Below are positions 7,241-11,828 of a DNA stretch of 11,828 nucleotides, in pieces (within the stretch, counting starts at the first letter, position 1; every line of letters starts with the position of its first letter). The notes below the pieces were generated by a model. The model saw only the letters and a program-made list of their open reading frames with translations, was not told where the DNA came from and ran no database searches. The translations under genes and the position numbers were made by a program. This DNA comes from Rhodoferax sp. UBA4127. Lineage in GTDB: Bacteria; Pseudomonadota; Gammaproteobacteria; Burkholderiales; Burkholderiaceae_C. The stretch covers positions 1,321 through 13,148 of the forward strand of contig DFWT01000134.1 in NCBI GenBank assembly GCA_002381045.1, written 5' to 3'.

Positions 7241-7397
7241 ACAAATTTGCCTTTCTTGACATCGGTCTGGCAAATTGGCTGCGCAGCGTGAGCATGGTGG
7301 CAAGTAGGTGAACCCGCCTTGTTTCTCACTGTGAACTTAGCTTTTGTACAGCCAAGCCAGATCAAAACAATTGTGTTACTACATCAATGAATGCTTA

Positions 7398-7430
7398 TTG
7401 ATTAATATCAAGCAAGTTTCAGACATCTGA
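7398..7430. promoter_or_regulatory. Inverted repeats upstream of the YeeE pair (candidate operator)
   Basis: The gap 7241-7432 holds an AT-rich patch with two small inverted repeats: TTGAT-TAAT-ATCAA (7398-7411) and TCAGA-CA-TCTGA (7419-7430). On the minus strand a weak promoter can be drawn just downstream, TTGTTT then 16 nt then TACAAA. Either repeat could be a repressor site for the YeeE operon or belong to the transcript end of the CoA-binding gene. No known operator was recognised. Confidence 0.25.
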
Positions 7431-7432
7431 CC

Positions 7433-7873
7433 TTATCCCGACATGCGGGCATGGTCCACCATCAGACAACGGTTTTGAACCGTCAACATGCCCGCGGCCC
7501 GCGCACGGTTTATGGCCGCATCATTGGAAATTCCGAGTTGCAGCCAGACTGCAGACAGGCTCAGGCCAATGGCCTCATCCACCACTGGCGGCACATCGTC
7601 GCTGTTGCGAAACACATCCACCAGATCGATTTTTTCAGCCTGCGCTGCATCTGTCAGCGTGGCATACACCACTTCGCCCAGTATGTGCGCCCCACTGGCC
7701 GCCACCACAGGATTAACCGGAATCACCCGCCAGCCTTGGGACTGCATGTAGCGACTGACCCGAAAACTGTCGCGTTCAGGTTTGGGTGACAAACCCACCA
7801 CAGCGACAGTGCGGCAAGTGGCAAGGATGCGGACGATGTCGTCTGGTGGGGTGGATGCGGAGGCTGGATTCAT
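7433..7873 (-). CDS. CoA-binding domain protein (YccU-like)
   Basis: A 146-residue single-domain cytoplasmic protein with the CoA-binding Rossmann fold found in succinyl-CoA synthetase alpha subunits and in small YccU-like proteins. The nucleotide-binding motif is VAVVGLSPKPERDS (23-36), followed by SRYMQSQGWRVIPVNP (40-55), VDVFRNSDDVPPVVDEA (85-101), VWLQLGI (109-115) and the C-terminal NRCLMVDH (134-141), all typical of the family at its normal length. Its physiological role is not established. The ATG at 7871-7873 has AAGGA about 9 nt upstream. It lies 70 nt after the SRPBCC gene, so the two may share a transcript. Stop is TAA. Confidence 0.92.
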   Translation of the reverse strand: MNPASASTPPDDIVRILATCRTVAVVGLSPKPERDSFRVSRYMQSQGWRVIPVNPVVAASGAHILGEVVYATLTDAAQAEKIDLVDVFRNSDDVPPVVDEAIGLSLSAVWLQLGISNDAAINRARAAGMLTVQNRCLMVDHARMSG

Positions 7874-7943
7874 GGGAACGGTTCCTTCGTATGGCGCTGT
7901 GGGGTGCCTAACGTTTGGTGGGTATGCAGTGGTTTAAATTAAA

Positions 7944-8513
7944 TCAAGGCTGCTTGACTTCTTCCTTGGCGTGCCATTGCCTGAGTTGTTCACGCCAGGC
8001 GGTCCAGTCATAGGCTTGCCCGGTTTCAAATCGGGTCTGCAAGTTTTTCAGCACAGCGGGCCAGGCTTTTTCAAAATAGGCACGCGCCTTTGGCCACTCG
8101 CCAGAACTGCCCCAGCCCAAATGCGTCAGCGTCAAATCGGTGTTGTCACCAGCGGAGGAAAAACGCAGGATGACCACCGTTCTTTGCGCCCGCGCCTGAG
8201 GCAAATGTGGGGGCGCGTTCCAGGTAAACGACATCATTTTTTCCGGTTCAAGCGCCAGCACCTGCATGGTATCTGCACCCTTCATGCCTGGCTTGCCATA
8301 GGGGTCCATATAAACATGAAACGCACCATCCGGACGCGGGTCCACCTCGGCCTCGGGTGCAAAGAAACTGACCAGTCCTTCGCTGCTGGTCCATGCTTTC
8401 CAAACCGCACTGACCGGGGCTTTGACTGTGACGTTGAGCACGATGGCGGGCTCAGAGGCTTGCAGCGTTCCGCTAGTGACGATGGCCGCTGATAAAAGCA
8501 CTTCTTTCAACAT
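7944..8513 (-). CDS. Exported SRPBCC/AHSA1-domain protein
   Basis: A 189-residue protein with an N-terminal signal peptide (MLKEVLLSAAIVTSGTLQA, cleavage expected after Ala19) followed by a START-like SRPBCC domain of the AHSA1 type (about 22-165): IVLNVTVKAPVSAVWKAWT opens it, with DPRPDGAFHVYMDP in the middle and LTLTHLGWGSSGEWPKA before the C-terminal helix. Such domains form a hydrophobic pocket; the ligand here is unknown, and a signal peptide is less usual since most AHSA1 relatives are cytoplasmic. The ATG at 8511-8513 has GAGGGG 6-7 nt upstream. It is the first gene of the minus-strand block to the left; the next gene rightward runs the other way. Confidence 0.88.
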   Translation of the reverse strand: MLKEVLLSAAIVTSGTLQASEPAIVLNVTVKAPVSAVWKAWTSSEGLVSFFAPEAEVDPRPDGAFHVYMDPYGKPGMKGADTMQVLALEPEKMMSFTWNAPPHLPQARAQRTVVILRFSSAGDNTDLTLTHLGWGSSGEWPKARAYFEKAWPAVLKNLQTRFETGQAYDWTAWREQLRQWHAKEEVKQP

Positions 8514-8908
8514 GGTGCGCCCCTCAAAGGATGAGAAGGCGGCAGGATAACGCTGATTTGCAAGGCATGCTCGTCAATCTTCTCGACTGTGCTCCTAACG
8601 GTTGGAACAGGCGATTTGGTCAAGGCCAAAGCTGCTTGCAGCGGTCAGCCAATGGTGTGGCAAGCGCCTATCACGGCGTAGCCGCGATAAATTCTGCAAA
8701 TGCCAGAACAACAATGCCGGGATTTGTCCCCCCGATCGTCCGCCACCATTGGGAAGATTTTTGGACGCTACATGGCTACCGCCTGCAGTTTTAGGCGAAA
8801 TCCTGTACGCTTTATCCGAAAGACTAATGAACTGTGACAACGTGTGCGTTCGCCAGCGCACATAATCATCCGGAAAAGACGGGTTTCAAACTGTCAAGGG
8901 AGTGTCGA
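8514..8908. other. 395-nt intergenic stretch, no recognised gene
   Basis: This divergent gap between the SRPBCC gene and the receiver-domain gene must hold both promoters. Short open frames (for example 8531-8794 on plus and 8595-8861 on minus) show no recognisable family and no good ribosome binding site. Two inverted repeats stand out: TATCACGGC-GTA-GCCGCGATA (8669-8689, nine pairs if the G-U wobble of a minus-strand RNA is counted) and TGTGCG / CGCACA (8843-8848 / 8857-8862). A CATAAT hexamer at 8861-8866 may be the -10 of the receiver gene, without a well-spaced -35. Confidence 0.4.
8896..8902 (+). promoter_or_regulatory. Ribosome binding site of the receiver-domain gene
   Basis: AAGGGAG lies 6 nt before the ATG at 8909 and decides the start against an in-frame ATG at 8834, which would add 25 residues without domain character. 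Confidence 0.75.
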
Positions 8909-9328
8909 ATGAATTTGCCTACCGCTCAATCATCTGGACAAACGTTGCTAGTCATTTCTAGTGACCGCGCCAACATGCAGCTTATGACGCAGCTGCTGGC
9001 CATGCGCAGCGAATTCCTGGTTCTAACTGCGACCAATGGCTTGGACGGCATCCAATTGGCCATGGTGGTTCAACCCGCAGCCGTGGTGATGGACACCGGG
9101 CTTTCAGATACCCGGGCCGAAGCAGTGTTAAAAATTTTGAAGGAACATCCCCGGACTTCAATGATTCCAATCATTGCCGTGTCATCCGACGCGCAGGCAT
9201 CTCAAGTTCTGGCGGGCCTGAAAGTTGGGTTCTACCGTTACCTTACCAAGCCATACAAGTTGTTGAACCTCCTAGAAGCAGTTGATGATGCATTGGGTTA
9301 CAGCTTGGGAATCAGTGTGGTGTCTTGA
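8909..9328 (+). CDS. Single-domain response regulator receiver (REC) with atypical acidic pocket
   Basis: A 139-residue stand-alone receiver domain. The phospho-acceptor position is Asp62 (AAVVMDTGL), the switch Ser/Thr is Ser92 (PIIAVSSDA) and the invariant Lys is Lys114 (YRYLTKPY). The relatives I recall read like YIEDNPAN at strand 1, but here it is VISSDRAN (15-22), so the two metal-binding acidic residues are Ser17-Ser18. Phosphorylation may therefore be weak or absent. It resembles the receivers attached to PAS/GGDEF or hybrid kinases, here without an output domain. The ATG at 8909 is chosen over an earlier in-frame ATG (8834) because AAGGGAG lies 6 nt upstream and the receiver fold begins soon after. 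It is the only complete plus-strand gene here, with no kinase nearby. Confidence 0.88.
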   Translation: MNLPTAQSSGQTLLVISSDRANMQLMTQLLAMRSEFLVLTATNGLDGIQLAMVVQPAAVVMDTGLSDTRAEAVLKILKEHPRTSMIPIIAVSSDAQASQVLAGLKVGFYRYLTKPYKLLNLLEAVDDALGYSLGISVVS

Positions 9329-9510
9329 ATTTTGGCTTGTCCTGGTCCGAACTGTTGGCAACTGTCTGGCGTGGCGCAAACATCCATGCCAGAGTAATAC
9401 CCATCTAATGACCGAATCGATTAAGCGCCTGCAGTCATCGCTCCACGGCTCTGTAGGCAAACAAATCGTGCCATAGCCCAGACCTAACAGACGGCAAATT
9501 GAACTTACTT

Positions 9511-9535
9511 GGCACACCTGGCTACAGGTCAGGCC
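9511..9535. terminator. Possible bidirectional hairpin between the convergent receiver and tatD genes
   Basis: ACCTG (9516-9520) and CAGGT (9525-9529) form a perfect 5-bp stem around GCTA, flanked by GGC (9511-9513) and GCC (9533-9535), which can extend the stem after small bulges. There is no T-run on either side, so termination is only a guess from its place in a 219-nt convergent gap that otherwise shows nothing recognisable. Confidence 0.25.
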
Positions 9536-9547
9536 GATACCCCAAGT

Positions 9548-10447
9548 TCAAACATCCCTAGGCAACAGGTCAACAAGTTTTGGCAGGGCCACTTGGGCGT
9601 TTCGGGTGGTTGCCCGCGACAGTGCTTGTTCGGTGATGCCGCGCAGCCCCGCCAGTTCTGCCGCAATCCTGGGCAGCTGTGCCGGTGAGTTGACGCTCTG
9701 CGGGTGACCAGCCGCTCGCTGCTCGGCGGTGGTGTACAACCAATGCGGGGGCATGTCGGGCGAATCGGTTTCCAAAACGATGGCATCCAGCGGCAACTCG
9801 GCTGCCAAGCGGCGCAGTTGCAGCGCACGCTCAAAGGTCAGTGCGCCACCAAAGCCCAGCTTCAGGCCGAGATCAGTGAACGCCCTCGCCTGCTGCGTGC
9901 TGCCGTTAAACGCATGGGCAATACCTCGCCATGGCGTGTTGTCGAGGCACTTGCCCGCCCCGACCTGCGCACGTGTGTCCGACTCGGGTCGCCCCAGCTC
10001 ACGCAGGTGTTTAAGCACCTGATCCACCGCGCGGCGGGAGTGCAACACCACGGGCAACTGGTACTTGTCGGCCAGTTTGAGTTGAGCCCGAAAAAAGTGA
10101 ATCTGCCGCTCGCGCAACGGATTGATTTGCAACTCGGGGACAAAAAAATCCAACCCAATTTCACCCACTGCGACCAAGCGTGGATCGCCTTGGCAGCGAC
10201 TTAGCGCAGCATCCAGTTGGTTCAAATCATCATCATGGGCTTGGCCGACATACAGGGGATGAATGCCTAGGCAATAGGCATCGCCGTGCGCATGGGCCAG
10301 GGCGCGGACGGCTTCAAAGTTGGCGACATCCACCGCTGGAAAAACACAAATTGCTACATTATTTGTAGCTGCTAACCCTCGTTCTAAATGGGCTGAGTCG
10401 CCAAATTCAGAGGCATCTAGATGGCAGTGTGTATCGATCCACTGCAT
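9548..10447 (-). CDS. tatD: TatD-family metal-dependent hydrolase/DNase
   Basis: A 299-residue cytoplasmic TIM-barrel hydrolase of the TatD family (3'-5' exonuclease/DNA repair and quality-control role in studied members). Metal-binding residues are all present: His7 and His9 (DTHCHLD), Glu96 (AVGEIGLDF), His136 (VVLHSR), His178 (GIAHAFNGS) and Asp228 (LETDSPDMPP). It is somewhat longer than the usual 260 residues, mainly through an extra stretch around 151-173 before GIAHAF and a C-terminal extension. Residues 14-33 are encoded by a repeat-like element, yet the spacing from DTHCHLD to the next conserved segment (PAVDVANF) seems normal. ATG at 10445-10447 lacks a strong Shine-Dalgarno and starts 17 nt after the hemerythrin gene stop, so it is probably expressed from the upstream lol cluster. 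Confidence 0.92.
   Translation of the reverse strand: MQWIDTHCHLDASEFGDSAHLERGLAATNNVAICVFPAVDVANFEAVRALAHAHGDAYCLGIHPLYVGQAHDDDLNQLDAALSRCQGDPRLVAVGEIGLDFFVPELQINPLRERQIHFFRAQLKLADKYQLPVVLHSRRAVDQVLKHLRELGRPESDTRAQVGAGKCLDNTPWRGIAHAFNGSTQQARAFTDLGLKLGFGGALTFERALQLRRLAAELPLDAIVLETDSPDMPPHWLYTTAEQRAAGHPQSVNSPAQLPRIAAELAGLRGITEQALSRATTRNAQVALPKLVDLLPRDV
10350..10408. repeat. Short interspersed palindromic-type repeat (copy B) inside tatD
   Basis: The plus strand reads ATTGCTACATTATTTGTAGC, then TGCTAACCCTC, GTTCTAAATGGGCTGAG and GCCAAATT. This follows, block by block, a short repeat that I remember as frequent in Comamonadaceae genomes, including the small inverted repeat GCTACA..TGTAGC at its left end. 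It lies within tatD and reads through in frame (codons 14-33). A diverged second copy sits at 2386-2444. Confidence 0.55.
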
Positions 10448-10464
10448 GGCTGACCGGCCACGAA

Positions 10465-10854
10465 TTACGCAGAAACGGCCAGCGCCTGTGCCAGTTGGAC
10501 GTCATCGGTGGTCACATGCTGCTCTGCCCAGTCGGTCATCACACCCACAATGGCTTTCTTGTTCATGTGGCCTTTGCCCACATCCATGCTGCGGTCACGT
10601 AGACGCATCAAGAACTGGTGGTGCGCTTCGGCATGTGCTTTAACTTTGGCTTCAGGGTAGGCCACCTGAGCCATCAAAGCGTCTTCCAGGTCAAATTGTT
10701 TTTGCATTTGCTTGAACAGGGCGATGATCTTGGGCCGCAGGGCGATCCAGTCGTCCTCAGCAATGATCTCGTTGGCCAGTTCAAACAGCGCTTTTTTTGA
10801 TGCGTCTGCCTCAGCGTTGCCGATCTTGTATGCGTCTTGCCATTCGATGCTCAT
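10465..10854 (-). CDS. Bacteriohemerythrin-like protein lacking two His ligands
   Basis: A 129-residue four-helix protein of the bacteriohemerythrin family: it opens with MSIEWQDAYKIGNAEAD and keeps LF (23-24), the FxxE segment (Gln53-Phe54..Glu57), ALM and YP (66-67), the H-x3-H pair His74/His78, and W109..His113..Asp118. In the family IDxQHKxLF and HFxxEE carry two of the iron-binding histidines; here these are Lys20 (DASKKALF) and Gln53 (QFDLED). Three of five His ligands and both carboxylates remain, so a normal O2-binding di-iron site is unlikely. The ATG at 10852-10854 has GGAGA about 8 nt upstream. It lies 37 nt after lolD and 17 nt before tatD, probably in one operon. It could be a mono-iron or structural variant, or a decaying gene. 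Confidence 0.85.
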   Translation of the reverse strand: MSIEWQDAYKIGNAEADASKKALFELANEIIAEDDWIALRPKIIALFKQMQKQFDLEDALMAQVAYPEAKVKAHAEAHHQFLMRLRDRSMDVGKGHMNKKAIVGVMTDWAEQHVTTDDVQLAQALAVSA

Positions 10855-10891
10855 CCAATTTTCTCCAACAATAAAAAATCAATCTGCGCAG

Positions 10892-11593
10892 CTAACCACT
10901 TTCAGCCAGCCGCCCCTGCACCAGGGTGAACTGGCGCGCACAGCGCGCCGCCAGAGCGGCGTCATGGGTAACCACCACAAAGGCGGTTCTCTGGGTGCGG
11001 GCCAATTCCAACATCAGGTCAAACACACCGTGCGCGGTACTGCGGTCCAAGTTGCCAGTGGGTTCATCTGCCAGAACACAGGCCGGTTGCGTGACCAGCG
11101 CACGTGCAATCGCTACCCGCTGCCGTTCGCCCCCTGAAAGCTCAGCCGGACGATGGTGCAAACGGCCCGCCAATCCAACAGAAGCAAGCATGTTTGATGC
11201 CACCTGCGCTGCCTCATCCGACGCACTGCGGCGAATCCACAACGGCATGGCCACATTATCCAATGCGCTGAACTCGGGCAACAGATGGTGAAACTGGTAA
11301 ACAAAGCCCAGGTGCTGGTTGCGCAGTCGCCCTTGGGCGGCTTGGCTTTGCAATGACAGGTCCTGCCCGAGCAACATCACCGAGCCGCTGGTGGGGGCAT
11401 CCAACCCGCCCAACAGGTGCAGCAAAGTACTCTTGCCCGAGCCCGACGCACCCACGATGGCCAGCGTGTCACCGGCATACACATCCAGGTCCACGCCCTG
11501 CAAGACGGTTACATCCAGCCGCCCTTCGGTGAAGCGCTTGGTTAAAGCCCGTGCACTCAATACCAGCTTCAAAGTCGCATCCTGATCACTCAT
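10892..11593 (-). CDS. lolD: Lipoprotein-releasing ABC transporter ATP-binding protein LolD
   Basis: The ATPase subunit of the LolCDE complex, which pulls outer-membrane lipoproteins out of the inner membrane and hands them to LolA. The 233 residues show Walker A GASGSGKS (48-55), the Q-loop YQFHHLLPEFSALDN (99-113, Gln100), the signature LSGGE (152-156), Walker B CVLADE (172-177, Glu177), the D-loop GNLD and the H-switch His210. The family-typical LLHLLGGLDAPTSG and HHLLPEF support LolD over other MacB-type ATPases. Its ATG overlaps the end of the permease gene by 8 nt, so the two are translationally coupled. Stop is TAG. Confidence 0.94.
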   Translation of the reverse strand: MSDQDATLKLVLSARALTKRFTEGRLDVTVLQGVDLDVYAGDTLAIVGASGSGKSTLLHLLGGLDAPTSGSVMLLGQDLSLQSQAAQGRLRNQHLGFVYQFHHLLPEFSALDNVAMPLWIRRSASDEAAQVASNMLASVGLAGRLHHRPAELSGGERQRVAIARALVTQPACVLADEPTGNLDRSTAHGVFDLMLELARTQRTAFVVVTHDAALAARCARQFTLVQGRLAESG

Positions 11594-11828
11594 AACGCAG
11601 CGCCTCAGCAGGGTTCACTTTGGATGCGCGCCAGCTCGGATAAAGCGTGGCCACAAAGGCCAGCGCCAATGAAATCAGAGCGATAGGCAATATGTCACCT
11701 TGCTGCGGGTCACTTGGCATGCGGCTGATCAGGTACACATCTCGGGGCAAAAATGTGGCTCCCAGCAAACGTTCGAGTGCAGGCACCAGCACATCAATGT
11801 TGTAGGCCACGCCCAGCCCCAGCGCCAG
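11586..11828 (-). CDS. lolC: Lipoprotein-releasing permease LolC/LolE, C-terminal 80 residues (5' end outside window)
   Basis: The frame is open to the right edge and ends with TGA at 11586-11588. The visible part starts LALGLGVAYNIDVLVPALERLLG, contains the periplasmic motif FLPRDVYLISRMPSDPQQGDI (typical of LolC/LolE, where the form is FDPDVYYISxLPSD), then a last membrane span ILPIALISLALAFVATLYP and the conserved tail SWRASKVNPAEALRYE. The 8-nt overlap with lolD fixes its role as the membrane partner. Whether it should be named lolC or lolE (or the hybrid lolF) cannot be decided from this fragment. Confidence 0.9.
   Translation of the reverse strand: MALGLGVAYNIDVLVPALERLLGATFLPRDVYLISRMPSDPQQGDILPIALISLALAFVATLYPSWRASKVNPAEALRYE

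Noticed and set aside
7875..7885. GGAAC-G-GTTCC palindrome near the ribosome binding site of the CoA-binding gene
   Set aside because: A one-base loop cannot form an RNA hairpin, and no matching site was seen elsewhere, so an operator claim is not supported.
8531..8794. Small plus-strand frame of 87 codons before the receiver gene
   Set aside because: No recognisable family and no convincing ribosome binding site; kept only as part of the unexplained gap.
8944..8990. TTGCTAGTCATTTCTAGTGAC in the receiver gene as a third copy of the interspersed repeat
   Set aside because: Only the left arm is vaguely similar; the AAGGG and GCCAAATTT blocks are missing and the bases encode conserved strand 1 of the receiver fold.
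9350..9365. Direct repeat AACTGT-TGGC-AACTGT after the receiver gene
   Set aside because: Six-base repeats of this kind are expected by chance; no other copy or structure supports an attachment or binding site.

Overview
The window looks like chromosomal DNA from a betaproteobacterium of the order Burkholderiales, most likely the family Comamonadaceae (Rhodoferax/Polaromonas-like). This rests on protein style (a stand-alone GspE/PilB-type ATPase beside a spermidine-synthase-like protein, a lolC-lolD-tatD cluster, a YeeE/YedE pair), on moderately high GC, and on two copies of what looks like a short palindromic repeat common in that family. It is an inference from memory, not a database match. 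No rRNA, tRNA, CRISPR array, transposase or integrase was seen.

Layout. 1-447 (+) is the 3' end of a DMT/EamA exporter. It converges on a minus-strand block: a patatin-like lipase/lipoprotein (462-1376, TTG start), a complete DMT/EamA transporter (1509-2420), a periplasmic parvulin-type PPIase (2534-3388), a GspE/PulE/PilB-family ATPase (3456-5231, GTG start), a spermidine-synthase-like class I methyltransferase-fold protein (5256-~6011), two YeeE/YedE sulfur-transport half-proteins (6106-6708 and 6710-7240), a CoA-binding protein (7433-7873) and a secreted SRPBCC/AHSA1 protein (7944-8513). A gene-poor stretch (8514-8908) leads to an orphan single-domain response regulator on the plus strand (8909-9328). 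From 9548 to the right edge is a second minus-strand cluster, transcribed lolC(partial)-lolD-hemerythrin-tatD, with an 8-nt overlap and gaps of 37 and 17 nt, so probably one operon.

How the genes fit together. Most are housekeeping or envelope functions: lipoprotein release (LolCD), periplasmic folding (PPIase), DNA/quality-control nuclease (TatD), sulfur-compound import (YeeE pair) and small-metabolite export (DMT). I do not see one coherent new system. The points worth a second look are: a ladder of stop/start overlaps spaced exactly 14 nt apart between the spermidine-synthase-like gene and the GspE-like ATPase; a hemerythrin fold that has lost two of its five His ligands; a receiver domain whose conserved acidic pair is Ser-Ser; and two repeat-like segments that lie within reading frames, one supplying the start codon of the DMT transporter and one encoding a helix of TatD.
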